Of a DNA stretch of 64,000 nucleotides, positions 24,922 through 35,893 are shown one piece after another. The notes under the pieces were generated by a model, which saw nothing but the letters and a program-made list of their open reading frames with translations, did not search any database and was not told the DNA's origin. Location: positions 1,488,001-1,552,000 of the forward strand of contig NZ_CP108143.1 in the NCBI RefSeq assembly GCF_036206005.1. Reading direction: 5' to 3'. The position numbers were made by a program, and so were the translations under genes. The stretch's first letter is position 1; each line of letters starts with the position of its first letter. The DNA is from Streptomyces sp. NBC_00178 (lineage in GTDB: Bacteria; Actinomycetota; Actinomycetes; Streptomycetales; Streptomycetaceae).

Positions 24922-25839
24922 GTGTCCTTGCTGGTGATCGCCCTTTCCGTGGCCGCGGCGTGCTGTGCGGGCTTCGGTTTCGTCCTGCAGCAGGACGCGG
25001 CCCGCCACGCGCCTCCGAGTGATTTCCTCTCCCCCCGGCTGCTGCTGGACCTGATGAAGGTGCCGAGCTGGCTGGCCGGGATCGGCCTGATGATCTGCGG
25101 CATGGTCCTCGGTGCGCTGGCGCTCGGGCGCGGCGAGGTCTCGGTCGTCGAACCGCTGCTGGCCACCAATCTGCTCTTCGCGCTCGCGCTCTCGCGCTTC
25201 CTCACCGGACAGCGTCTCGGCCGCCAGGGCTGGGGCGGCCTCTGGCTGCTGGCCGGCGGCGTCACCGCGTTCCTGCTGGCCGGCCAGCCGCGCGGCGGCG
25301 AGGCGGTGACGGAACCCCTGAGGCACTGGCTGGTGATCGGCCTGGTGGTCGGGCTCGCGCTGGCCCTGACCGCCTTCGCCAGACACCCGCGCATGCCGTG
25401 GACCCCCACGCTGCTGGGTCTGGCGGGAGGTCTGCTGTACGGGCTCCAGGACGCCCTGACCCGGGTCTGCGTCCTGCGGCTGGAGGAGGGCGGGTGGGCG
25501 GCGCTGTTCACGGGCTGGCAGCCGTACGCCCTCGTCGTGCTGGGTGTGACCAGCCTGATCCTCGTCCAGAGTGCGTTCGAGGCGGGTCCGCTGCGGATGT
25601 CGCTGCCCGCGCTGACCGCCGCCCAGCCGCTCGCCGGGATCGTCTGCGGGATCGGCTTCCTCGGCGACCAGGTGCGCACCGACACCGGCGCGCTGGCCTG
25701 GCAGGCCGCGGGGCTGGCGGCGATCGTGGCCGGGATCGTGCTGCTGGGGCTGCACCCGGCGATGCCGGCGGGGAAGGAGAAGCACGGTGCCACGGCCGCC
25801 GACCGGTTGATGTTGGATGGACGGCATGACTCCGGCTGA
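24922..25839 (+). CDS. DMT-superfamily (EamA-like) membrane transporter
   Basis: 305 residues from GTG at 24922. About ten hydrophobic helices in two halves: VIALSVAAACCAGFGFVLQQ, WLAGIGLMICGMVLGALALG, PLLATNLLFALALSRFLTG, then LVIGLVVGLALALTAFA, LLGLAGGLLYGLQDALTRVCVL, YALVVLGVTSLILVQSAFEAG and IVAGIVLLGLHPAMP. The pattern is that of actinobacterial DMT family proteins; substrate unknown. Its end overlaps the Nudix gene by 14 bases, so the two are coupled. Confidence 0.85.
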   Translation: MSLLVIALSVAAACCAGFGFVLQQDAARHAPPSDFLSPRLLLDLMKVPSWLAGIGLMICGMVLGALALGRGEVSVVEPLLATNLLFALALSRFLTGQRLGRQGWGGLWLLAGGVTAFLLAGQPRGGEAVTEPLRHWLVIGLVVGLALALTAFARHPRMPWTPTLLGLAGGLLYGLQDALTRVCVLRLEEGGWAALFTGWQPYALVVLGVTSLILVQSAFEAGPLRMSLPALTAAQPLAGIVCGIGFLGDQVRTDTGALAWQAAGLAAIVAGIVLLGLHPAMPAGKEKHGATAADRLMLDGRHDSG

Positions 25840-26353
25840 CGAGATCCTGGACATCGTCGACGAGAACGACGAGGTCGTCGGGCAGGCGACGCGCGGTGAG
25901 GCGACCGCGCGCGGGCTGCGCCACCGCTGCGTCTTCATCGAGGCGAGGGACGGCGCCGGCCGGCTGTTCGTCCACCGCAGAACGGCGACGAAGCTCGTCT
26001 TCCCCTCGCACTACGACATGTTCGTCGGCGGTGTCGTGGGCGCCGGCGAGTCCTACGACGAGGCCGCGCTGCGTGAGGCCGAGGAGGAGCTGGGGGTGTC
26101 CGGCCTCCCCCGCCCGACGCCGCTCTTCACGTTCCTCTACGAGGGCGGCGGGCACAGCTGGTGGTCGTACGTGTACGAGGTGCGCTGCACGCTGCCCGTA
26201 CGGCCTCAGCGCGAGGAGGTCGCCTGGCACACCTTCCTGACGGACTCCGAGCTGTCGGAGCGGCTGCCGGGCTGGACCTGGGTGCCGGACGGGCTGGAGA
26301 CGTACCACCGGCTGCGGGAGTTCCGGGCGGGTTCGCCGGGGGCGGGCGGGTGA
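25826..26353 (+). CDS. Nudix hydrolase (YfcD/IDI-like)
   Basis: 175 residues from ATG at 25826 (MTPADEILDIVDENDEVVGQ). The Nudix box is present as GGVVGAGESYDEAALREAEEELG (residues about 71-93), preceded by the YfcD/isopentenyl-diphosphate-isomerase-like N-terminus with ATRGEATARGLRHRCV and HRRTATKLVFPSHYD. It probably hydrolyses a nucleotide or pyrophosphate substrate; the exact one cannot be given. Overlaps the DMT gene upstream by 14 bases and the DUF202 gene by GTGA. Confidence 0.92.
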   Translation: MTPADEILDIVDENDEVVGQATRGEATARGLRHRCVFIEARDGAGRLFVHRRTATKLVFPSHYDMFVGGVVGAGESYDEAALREAEEELGVSGLPRPTPLFTFLYEGGGHSWWSYVYEVRCTLPVRPQREEVAWHTFLTDSELSERLPGWTWVPDGLETYHRLREFRAGSPGAGG

Positions 26354-26745
26354 GCGGCTTCGTGCGGGGGCTGCGGCTGTGGTTCGCGCCGGAGCGGATC
26401 CGCGAGGAGGGGGACACACCGGACTACCGCTTCTCCCTGGCCAACGAGCGCACCTTCCTCGCCTGGATCCGGACCGCTCTCGCCCTGATCGGGGGCGGCT
26501 TCGCGGTCGATCAGTTCCTGCCGGGCCTGGCCTGGGGCGTCCGGGCCGGGCTGGCCCTCGGGCTGCTGGCGGCGGGGGTGCTCTGCGCGCTCCGGGCCGT
26601 GGACCACTGGGTGCGGTGCGAGCGGGCGATGCGGCGTGGCGAGGATCTGCCCGCCTCGCGCTTCCCGGCGCTGCTGAGCCTGGTCGTCGCCGTGGTGGCG
26701 GTCGCGATGGTGGTGGTCGTCCTGTTCGGCTGGGGGGGCCGGTGA
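26350..26745 (+). CDS. YidH-type DUF202 membrane protein
   Basis: 131 residues from GTG at 26350, overlapping the Nudix stop (GTGA). It has a conserved DUF202 entry helix: FSLANERTFLAWIRTALALIGGGFAVDQFLP, then WGVRAGLALGLLAAGVLCALRAV and a third helix VVAVVAVAMVVVVLFGWGG. Three membrane spans, function unknown. The next gene is a second, shorter DUF202 protein, and such side-by-side pairs are common, suggesting a heteromer. Confidence 0.9.
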   Translation: MSGFVRGLRLWFAPERIREEGDTPDYRFSLANERTFLAWIRTALALIGGGFAVDQFLPGLAWGVRAGLALGLLAAGVLCALRAVDHWVRCERAMRRGEDLPASRFPALLSLVVAVVAVAMVVVVLFGWGGR

Positions 26746-27053
26746 CCGGTCCGGCGCGCGATCCGGGTCTCCAGCCGGAACGGACGCGGCTGGCCTGGCG
26801 GCGCACGACGCTGGCGTGCACCGTGGTGGCTCTGCTGGCGGGGCGGCAGGCCCTGCACGGCGGTGCGAGGCCGGCCGGTGTCCTCGCGGTGGCGCTGAGC
26901 CTGATGGCCTGGCTGGGCTTCCTCGCGGTGGCACACCGCCGGGTCACGGGCATGGGCAGCGCACGGCCCGCCCCCCTGTCGCCGCGCCACGCGCTGACGG
27001 CGGCCGGGTGCACCATCGCGCTCGCGGTGTTCGGCGCCGCCACGCTCTTCTGA
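26742..27053 (+). CDS. Short DUF202 membrane protein
   Basis: 103 residues from GTG at 26742, overlapping the previous stop (GTGA). It has the DUF202 signature LQPERTRLAWRRTTLACTVVALLAGRQAL and two further hydrophobic helices. Probably forms a complex with the YidH-type protein encoded immediately upstream. Function unknown. A 224-base gap follows, holding a GC-rich tail with no clear hairpin and then the operator of the next operon. Confidence 0.88.
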   Translation: MTGPARDPGLQPERTRLAWRRTTLACTVVALLAGRQALHGGARPAGVLAVALSLMAWLGFLAVAHRRVTGMGSARPAPLSPRHALTAAGCTIALAVFGAATLF

Positions 27054-27218
27054 CGGGGCGCGCGTTCCGGGCGGCCGGTCCTCGGTGACGCCCCCGCGGG
27101 GCGGGGAAGACCTGCCGGCGCCGGACGCGGGGAGCCGGGGACGCGCTGGGGAGCAGCCGCCCGTGTCCGGGGCGGGGAGCCGGAGATCACTTCGCCGATT
27201 CCGGGCGGACACTGGACG

Positions 27219-27238
27219 ACATACCGACTGGTCGGCAT
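27219..27238 (+). promoter_or_regulatory. TetR-type operator of the phosphotransferase-ACAD operon
   Basis: ACATACCGACTGGTCGGCAT contains the pseudo-palindrome ATnCCGACnnGTCGGnAT. Its first 14 bases (27219-27232) recur exactly before the SDR-ligase-TetR operon at 34398-34411. It ends 39 bases before the start codon at 27278. Confidence 0.8.
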
Positions 27239-27277
27239 CATGGTTCCGACCGTTCAACCGCCCCGGAGGTACGCACC

Positions 27278-28300
27278 ATGAGCCCAGTCCATCCGCCAGG
27301 TCTCGATCTGGACCTGCTGCGCGGCCATCTCGACCGCGAGCGGCCGGGGCTGGTCGACGGGCCCCTCGACGCACGGGTCGTCGAGGGCGGACGCTCGAAC
27401 CTCACGTACGTCGTCACCGACGGCTCCGGGCAGTGGGTCGTGCGCAGGCCGCCGCTGGGTCACGTCCTCGCCACCGCGCACGACATGAAGCGCGAGCACC
27501 GCGTGATCAGCGCCCTGCACCCGACGGCGGTCCCGGTGCCGCGGCCGGTCCTGCTCTGCGAGGACGACTCGGTCGTCGGCTCGCCGTTCTACGTCATGGA
27601 GTACGTCGAGGGGACGCCGTACCGCACCGCCGAGCAGCTCGCCCCGCTCGGCGCGGAGCGCACCCGCGCAGTCGTGCTGGGGCTCGTCGACACGCTGGTG
27701 GACCTGCACGCGGTGGATCCCGCGAGCGTCGGCCTGGGCGACTTCGGCCGCCCGGACGGCTTCCTGGACCGGCAGCTGCGGCGCTGGGGCAAGCAACTGG
27801 ACGCGTCCCGCAACCGCGAACTCGCGGGCATCGACGAGCTGCACGCCTCGCTCGGCCGGGAGCTTCCCCTCTCCCCCGCGCCCACCGTCGTCCACGGCGA
27901 CTACCGCCTGGACAACGTGCTGATCGGCGACGACGACCGGATCAACGCCGTGCTGGACTGGGAGATGTCGACGCTCGGCGACCCGCTGACCGACCTCGGG
28001 CTGCTGGTCATGTACAGCTCCGACCTGGACCTGCCCGAGTCGCCGGTCTCCACGACGAGCGGGGCGCCGGGCCATCCCAGCCCCGCCGAGCTGGTCCGGC
28101 GCTACGCGGAGCGCTCCGGTCGCGACACCTCCGCGATCTCCTGGTACACGGCCTTCGCGTGGTTCAAGCTCGCCGTGATCCTCGAGGGCATCCACTACCG
28201 CTACACGCTGGGCCAGACGGTCGGTGCCGGCTTCGACCGCATCGGCGACCTGGTCCCCGTCTTCATCGCGCACGGCCTCACCACCCTCCAGGAAGGCTGA
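27278..28300 (+). CDS. Phosphotransferase (APH-type kinase, ACAD11 N-domain/LvaA-like)
   Basis: 340 residues, GGAGG site eight bases before ATG 27278. Aminoglycoside-phosphotransferase-like kinase fold: VVEGGRSNLTYVV (glycine loop), WVVRRPP (ATP Lys/Arg region), VVHGDYRLDNVLIG (catalytic HGD....N), AVLDWEMSTLGDPLTDLGLL (metal-binding D). SVVGSPFYVMEYVEGTPYR matches the subfamily that is fused to, or paired with, an acyl-CoA dehydrogenase in ACAD10/ACAD11 and in the bacterial lva system, where it phosphorylates the 4-hydroxyl of 4-hydroxyacyl-CoA. The same pairing is seen here, seven bases from an ACAD11-type gene. Specific substrate not proven. Confidence 0.9.
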   Translation: MSPVHPPGLDLDLLRGHLDRERPGLVDGPLDARVVEGGRSNLTYVVTDGSGQWVVRRPPLGHVLATAHDMKREHRVISALHPTAVPVPRPVLLCEDDSVVGSPFYVMEYVEGTPYRTAEQLAPLGAERTRAVVLGLVDTLVDLHAVDPASVGLGDFGRPDGFLDRQLRRWGKQLDASRNRELAGIDELHASLGRELPLSPAPTVVHGDYRLDNVLIGDDDRINAVLDWEMSTLGDPLTDLGLLVMYSSDLDLPESPVSTTSGAPGHPSPAELVRRYAERSGRDTSAISWYTAFAWFKLAVILEGIHYRYTLGQTVGAGFDRIGDLVPVFIAHGLTTLQEG

Positions 28301-28307
28301 TCACACC

Positions 28308-29522
<1,215 letters not shown>

Positions 29523-29532
29523 ACCCCGGTGC

Positions 29533-29559
29533 GGGGAGGCGCCCGCGCGGCGCCTCCCC
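29533..29559. terminator. Bidirectional hairpin terminator
   Basis: Perfect 11-bp arms GGGGAGGCGCC (29533-29543) and GGCGCCTCCCC (29549-29559), 5-base loop, between the convergent ACAD and aminopeptidase genes. Confidence 0.88.
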
Positions 29560-29565
29560 GGCGGG

Positions 29566-31298
<1,733 letters not shown>

Positions 31299-31892
31299 TC
31301 AGGGGCGCAGCGCCCTCAGCAGCAGGTCCGCCAGGTGGTCGGCGACCTCCCGCTGGCTGAGCGGGCCGTCCGGGCGGTACCACGTGGAGAGGTGGTGCAC
31401 CGAGCCGAAGTGGTAGTCGACGACGAGGTCGGCCGGGGTCGCGGAGGAGAACACCCCTGCCCGCTGCCCCTCCTCGATCAGGGCCCGGAAGCGCTCGTGG
31501 TAGCGGCGGCGCTCGATGCGCACCTGCTTGTTCTTCTCCGGGCTCAGGTGGTGCATGGAGCGGAAGAAGATGGAGGCGTCGTCGAGGTTGTCGATGGTCG
31601 TGACGACGACGTCGGCCGCGGCGTCCCGCAGCCGCTCCTCCACGGGCGCCTCGGCGTCGGCGAACGCGTCGAGGCGCTCCTGCTGGAGCCGCAGCACACG
31701 GGCGTACACCTCCTGGAGGAGGTCCTCCTTGGATCCGAAGTAGTGGTAGAGGGCGCCCTTGGTGACCCCCGCCGCCTCGACGATCTCCTGGACGGAGGTG
31801 CGGTCGTATCCGCGCTCCGCGAAGAGGCGGGTGGCGGCGGCCAGCAGCCTCTGGGGGACGGGCACACCGTCCCCGTCCGTCGCCTTGGCCAT
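31299..31892 (-). CDS. TetR-family regulator of the SDR-ligase operon
   Basis: 197 residues from ATG at 31892 (MAKATDGDGVPVPQRLL). HTH: FAERGYDRTSVQEIVEAAGVTKGALYHYFGSKEDLLQEV. The C-terminal half (DDASIFFRSMHHLSPEKNKQVRIERRRYHERF, VVDYHFGSVHHLSTWY) resembles acyl-CoA-responsive TetR proteins of beta-oxidation genes. It is third in a leftward operon after SDR and CoA ligase, 38 bases after the latter. I propose it binds the ACATACCGACTGGT sites at 27219 and 34411, which front both operons. The ligand, presumably an acyl-CoA, is inferred. Confidence 0.9.
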   Translation of the reverse strand: MAKATDGDGVPVPQRLLAAATRLFAERGYDRTSVQEIVEAAGVTKGALYHYFGSKEDLLQEVYARVLRLQQERLDAFADAEAPVEERLRDAAADVVVTTIDNLDDASIFFRSMHHLSPEKNKQVRIERRRYHERFRALIEEGQRAGVFSSATPADLVVDYHFGSVHHLSTWYRPDGPLSQREVADHLADLLLRALRP

Positions 31893-31930
31893 TGCCGCCA
31901 CCTGCCCTCTCGTACCGCGCGTGAACCGTT

Positions 31931-33598
31931 CTACCGGGGGGAACGCAGTTCCCGCCTCAGGATCTTCCCACTCGCCGTCTTGGGGAGTTCCGTCAGGATC
32001 TCCACTTCGCGGGGGTACTTGTACGCGGCCAGCCGCTCCTTGCAGTACGCGCCGAGCCCGGCGGCGTCCGCCACCGCGCCCGGACGCAGACTGACGTAGG
32101 CCCGGACCGTCTCGCCGCGGTAGGCGTCGGGGACGCCCACGACGGCCGCCTCGCGCACCGCCGGGTGGGTGTAGAGGACGTCCTCGACCTCGCGCGGCCA
32201 GACCTTGAAGCCGGAGGCGTTGATCATGTCCTTCTTGCGGTCGACGACGTACAGCCAGCCCGCGGAGTCCATGAAGCCGATGTCGCCGGTGCGCAGTTCC
32301 CCGCCGGGGAAGGACGCCTCGGTGGCCTCGGGCAGGTTCCAGTAGCCGGACACGACCTGGGGACCGCGCACGGCGATCTCGCCCTGCTCGCCGAACGGGA
32401 CGTCGTCGCCCTTCTCGTCGATGATCCGCACCAGCGTGTCGGGCCCGGGGACGCCGACCGACAGGGTTCCGGACACCGGGTCGACGGGCGCCTCGTGCTC
32501 CGGGGGCACGGACGCGCAGGGCGCGGTGCACTCGGTGAGCCCGTAGCCGTTGCGGATGTACGGGCCGAAGCCCTCGCGGAACCTCTCGACCAGCGCCGGC
32601 GGCAGGGGTGCGCCGCCGGAGGAGATCACCTGGAACGACGCGAAGTGCTCCCGCGTGACGTCCGGATGCGCGGCGAGCGCCATGAAGGCGGTCGACGGGC
32701 CGACGGTGTAGGCGGGGCGGTGCTCGGCGAAGGCCTCCAGGACGACGCCGGCCTCGAAGCGGTAGGCGAGGACCAGCGTGCCGGCGTTCGCGACGCAGGC
32801 GGCGAGCTGGCACACCATGCCCGTGATGTGGAAGAGCGGTGCGAGGGCGAAGTAGGCCGAACCCTCGGCGACGGGGTGGCCCGCGCGCTGCCGCTCCGCG
32901 TTGACCATGATGTTGCCGTGGGAGTTCATGGCGCCCTTGGGGGTGCCGCTCGTCCCGGAGGTGTAGCTGATCAGGGCGGTGTCCGCGGCGGCGAGTTCCC
33001 GGTCCGCGGGGGCGGCGAGGCCCCGGCGGGCCACGTCCAGCAGGTCGCACGCCCAGTCGTCCGGGCCGGGCGCGGGCATCCGCTCGAAGTCCAGGACACG
33101 CGGGTCGTCGGCCGACTGGAGGTCGAGCTCGCAGGCGGTGACCGCGATCCGCACGGCCGGGGCGGCCTCGGCGGTGGCCCGGAGGTAGGACGCCCAGGCC
33201 CGGTCGGAGCAGATCAGCGCGGCGGCCCGCGCGTCCTCCAGTACGTGCCCGACCTCGCCGGACTTGTACATCGGGTTGAGGGGGACGACCGTCGCACCGG
33301 CCTTCCAGGCGCCGAGCACGGCGATCACGAAGTGCGGGGTGTTCTGCAGCATGACCGCCACCCGGTCGCCGCGTTCCAGCCCCTCGGCCGCCAGGTGTCC
33401 GGCGACGGAGTCCGAGAGCGCGTCGGCCTCGCGATAACTGAGGCGTCCGTCGAAGTAGGCGAGCGCGGTGTGGTCCGGGGCCCGCCCGACGGCGTCACGG
33501 AAGGCGTGCACCACGGTCTCGGCGGGGTGCACGGGGGCCAGCTGGGCCTCGCTGAGCAGCGCCGTCCAGGGCTTCGCCGCGTAGATCGACTCGGTCAT
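31931..33598 (-). CDS. Acyl-CoA ligase (FadD-like AMP-forming)
   Basis: 555 residues from ATG at 33598, overlapping the SDR stop (ATGA). ANL superfamily motifs are complete: YTSGTSGTPKGAMNSHG (P-loop), NGYGLTE (A5), TGDIGFMDSAGWLYVVDRKKDMINASGFKVWPREVE (A7-A8 hinge) and PKTASGKILRREL (catalytic Lys A10). It activates a carboxylic acid as acyl-AMP and transfers it to CoA. Chain length is not readable. Within a regulon that also has a LvaA/LvaC-like pair, it could fill the ligase step (LvaE role). Confidence 0.93.
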   Translation of the reverse strand: MTESIYAAKPWTALLSEAQLAPVHPAETVVHAFRDAVGRAPDHTALAYFDGRLSYREADALSDSVAGHLAAEGLERGDRVAVMLQNTPHFVIAVLGAWKAGATVVPLNPMYKSGEVGHVLEDARAAALICSDRAWASYLRATAEAAPAVRIAVTACELDLQSADDPRVLDFERMPAPGPDDWACDLLDVARRGLAAPADRELAAADTALISYTSGTSGTPKGAMNSHGNIMVNAERQRAGHPVAEGSAYFALAPLFHITGMVCQLAACVANAGTLVLAYRFEAGVVLEAFAEHRPAYTVGPSTAFMALAAHPDVTREHFASFQVISSGGAPLPPALVERFREGFGPYIRNGYGLTECTAPCASVPPEHEAPVDPVSGTLSVGVPGPDTLVRIIDEKGDDVPFGEQGEIAVRGPQVVSGYWNLPEATEASFPGGELRTGDIGFMDSAGWLYVVDRKKDMINASGFKVWPREVEDVLYTHPAVREAAVVGVPDAYRGETVRAYVSLRPGAVADAAGLGAYCKERLAAYKYPREVEILTELPKTASGKILRRELRSPR

Positions 33599-34359
33599 GC
33601 TCCGGCCTCCTCCCACTTCTGCTGCAGGTGGTTCATGTTGCCGAGCCAGTGGTCGGGGTCCTTGGCGCGGGCGCGGTAGTAGCCGGCCACCTCGGGGTGC
33701 GGCAGCACCATGAAGCGGTCCTGCTCCATGGCGTCGAACAGCGCGTCGGCGACCGCCTCCGGTTCGATCGCGGTGGGGGCGAGGACGAGGTCGCCCGCCG
33801 ATCCGGCCGCCGTGAGCATGTCCGTACGCACCCCCTGGGGACAGATCGTGTGGACCTTGATGCCACGGTGCCGGTAGGTCAGGGAGAGCCACTCGGCGAA
33901 GGCGACGGCGCCGTGCTTGGACACGCTGTACGGAGCCGCTCCGATCATCGTGAGCAGACCCGCCGCGGAGGCGGTGGAGACGAAACGGCCGCTGCCGCGC
34001 TCCAGCCACTGGGGCAGCAGGGCCTTGGCGGCGCGGACGTGCGCCATCACGTTGACGTCCCAGGCGGCCGCCCACACGTCCTCGTCGGCGAAGGCGTCGC
34101 CTCCCGAGGCGAGTCCGGCATTGGCGCAGTAGACGTCCACGGTGCCGCCGAGGGCCTCGCGTGCGGCGTCCACGACGGTGGACGCGTCGCCGGCGACGAC
34201 GGTGCCGCCGATCTCCTCGGCGAGGGCCTCGACCCGGTCCGCCTTCAGGTCGTTGACGACGACCCGCGCGCCCTCCGCGGCGAATCTGCGGGCCAGGGCG
34301 GCTCCGATGCCGCCTCCGGCTCCGGTCACCACTACGCCAGCGCCCTGCACCGTACTCAT
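33595..34359 (-). CDS. Short-chain dehydrogenase/reductase (SDR)
   Basis: 254 residues from ATG at 34359 (MSTVQGAGVVVTGAGGGIG). Classical SDR: TGAGGGIGAALARRF (NAD(P) site), NDLKADRV (Asp favours NAD), VYCANAGLASGG, catalytic Ser in STASAAGLL and YSVSKHG (Tyr/Lys). It oxidises or reduces a hydroxy- or ketoacyl intermediate. First gene of the SDR-ligase-TetR operon; its promoter region has the operator at 34398-34411. In the lva scheme, this is the class that interconverts 4-oxo/4-hydroxy or 3-hydroxyacyl-CoA (LvaD role). Confidence 0.93.
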   Translation of the reverse strand: MSTVQGAGVVVTGAGGGIGAALARRFAAEGARVVVNDLKADRVEALAEEIGGTVVAGDASTVVDAAREALGGTVDVYCANAGLASGGDAFADEDVWAAAWDVNVMAHVRAAKALLPQWLERGSGRFVSTASAAGLLTMIGAAPYSVSKHGAVAFAEWLSLTYRHRGIKVHTICPQGVRTDMLTAAGSAGDLVLAPTAIEPEAVADALFDAMEQDRFMVLPHPEVAGYYRARAKDPDHWLGNMNHLQQKWEEAGA

Positions 34360-34397
34360 CGGTCCCGCCTTTCCCGTGCGTCCTACCCGGCAGACTA

Positions 34398-34411
34398 ACC
34401 AGTCGGTATGT
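34398..34411 (-). promoter_or_regulatory. TetR-type operator of the SDR-ligase-TetR operon
   Basis: On the minus strand ACATACCGACTGGT (34411-34398), identical over 14 bases to 27219-27232 and placed equally, about 38 bases before the start codon. Confidence 0.8.
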
Positions 34412-34531
34412 GATCCGGGAAGGGGCCCGGGGCAGGACGGGGAATCTGCACAGTCCCAGGCGTTCCGTGTAGACCACACCCGCGCTAGCGTGCGTGACCA
34501 TGGCAGTCGTCGCGATCATGGAGGTAGCGGA

Positions 34532-35800
34532 ATGACCCTGTCCAGGCGTGGTGTGCTGGCCGTCGGCGGAGCGATCGGGGCCCTCGCGGCCACCGCCGCC
34601 GGGCCAGGGACGGCCGCGGCGGCGGGCCGGGGGCACGGAGCCGGACACGGTGGTGTCCGCACCGGCTTCGACCGGCTGGCCTCCGACGGCTACCGGGTGC
34701 TGGCCGGGGAGAAGGTCGGCATCGTCACGAACCCCACCGGGATCACCTCGGACGTCCGGCACATCGTCGACGTGATGCATCCCGACGACCGGGTGAACCT
34801 GACCGCGGTCTTCGGACCCGAGCACGGCTTCCGCGGGACGGCACAGGCGGGCGGCTCCGAGGGGCGCTACGACGACCCCGCGACCGGGCTCCCGGTCTAC
34901 GACACGTATCTGAAGAGCGGGCAGGCCCTCGCCGACATCTTCACGGCCTCCGGGGTCGACACCGTGGTGTTCGACATCCAGGACGCGGGGGCCCGCTTCT
35001 ACACGTACATCTGGACGCTGTACGACTGCATGGAGGCGGCGGCGCTCGCCGGCAAGCGGTTCGTCGTGCTGGACCGGCCGAACCCGGTCACCGGCCGCGC
35101 CGCCCTGGGGCCCGTGCTCGACCGGGCCTTCGCCTCGTTCGTGGGCCGCCGGGAGATCTCCCAGGCGCACGGCATGACGGTCGCGGAGCTGGCACTGCTC
35201 TTCAACTCCGAGTTCCTGGCGGACCGCCCCGTGGAGCTGGACGTCGTGAAGATGTCGGGCTGGCGGCGCGGCGACTTCTTCGACGCGACGGGTCTGCCGT
35301 GGGTCCCGCCGAGCCCCAACATGCCGACCCCGGAGACGGCGCTGGTCTACTCGGGTACGTGTCTGTTCGAGGGCACGCTCCTCTCCGAGGGCCGGGGCAC
35401 GACTCGGCCCTTCGAGCTGCTGGGCGCGGAAGGCGTCGACCACCGCTGGGCGGCCGCCGCGAACGCGCTGGATCTGCCCGGGGTGGCGTTCCGCGAGGCC
35501 TACTTCACGCCGACGTTCTCCAAGTTCCAGGGGAAGACGGTGGGCGGGGTCCAGGTGCACGTCCAGGACCGGGAGGTCTTCGACCCGGTACGCACCGGGA
35601 TCGCGCTGCTGGTCACGGCGAAGCGGACCTGGAGCGGCTTCGGCTGGCGGCCCGACAACGCGATCGACCGGCTCTCGGGCAACACCCGGGTGCGCACGAT
35701 GATCGACGCGGGGGCCGGCACCGACGAGGTGGTGGGTGCGTGGCAGGCCGACCTGGCCGGGTTCCGCGCGACACGCAAGGGCTACCTGCTCTACCGCTGA
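34532..35800 (+). CDS. namZ: DUF1343 exo-beta-N-acetylmuramidase (NamZ-like)
   Basis: 422 residues from ATG at 34532. A Tat signal, SRRGVLAVGGAIGALAATAAG, exports it. The DUF1343 core (GH171 family of NamZ) is complete: VGIVTNPTGIT, AVFGPEHGFRGTAQAG (conserved Glu/His), VVFDIQDAGARFYTYIWT, VLDRPNPVTG, REISQAHGMTVAELALLFN and WVPPSPNMPTPETALVYSGTCLFEGTLLSEGRGT. NamZ removes terminal MurNAc residues from peptidoglycan fragments, serving cell-wall recycling or scavenging. Monocistronic; two hairpins follow. Confidence 0.92.
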   Translation: MTLSRRGVLAVGGAIGALAATAAGPGTAAAAGRGHGAGHGGVRTGFDRLASDGYRVLAGEKVGIVTNPTGITSDVRHIVDVMHPDDRVNLTAVFGPEHGFRGTAQAGGSEGRYDDPATGLPVYDTYLKSGQALADIFTASGVDTVVFDIQDAGARFYTYIWTLYDCMEAAALAGKRFVVLDRPNPVTGRAALGPVLDRAFASFVGRREISQAHGMTVAELALLFNSEFLADRPVELDVVKMSGWRRGDFFDATGLPWVPPSPNMPTPETALVYSGTCLFEGTLLSEGRGTTRPFELLGAEGVDHRWAAAANALDLPGVAFREAYFTPTFSKFQGKTVGGVQVHVQDREVFDPVRTGIALLVTAKRTWSGFGWRPDNAIDRLSGNTRVRTMIDAGAGTDEVVGAWQADLAGFRATRKGYLLYR

Positions 35801-35807
35801 GTCCGCC

Positions 35808-35837
35808 CCGGGGACTCGCGCGTGCGCGAGTCCCCGG
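35808..35837. terminator. Hairpin terminator after namZ
   Basis: Perfect 14-bp arms CCGGGGACTCGCGC (35808-35821) and GCGCGAGTCCCCGG (35824-35837) around GT, eight bases after the stop. Confidence 0.9.
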
Positions 35838-35871
35838 CTCACCGGGCGGGCCCTCGGGCCCGTCCGGTGAG
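35838..35871. terminator. Second hairpin in convergent gap
   Basis: Arms CTCACCGGGCGGGCC and GGCCCGTCCGGTGAG pair fully apart from one G-U. Abuts the first hairpin; likely serves the leftward acylase gene ending at 35894. Confidence 0.88.
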
Positions 35872-35893
35872 CCGGGACCCCTGCTCCGCGGTG

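Noticed and set aside
23017..25839. Open frame of 940 codons on the plus strand through the flavin dehydrogenase region
   Set aside because: The first two thirds are antisense to a clear FAD dehydrogenase and lack any family-like sequence; only the part from 24922 (DMT transporter) is a real gene.
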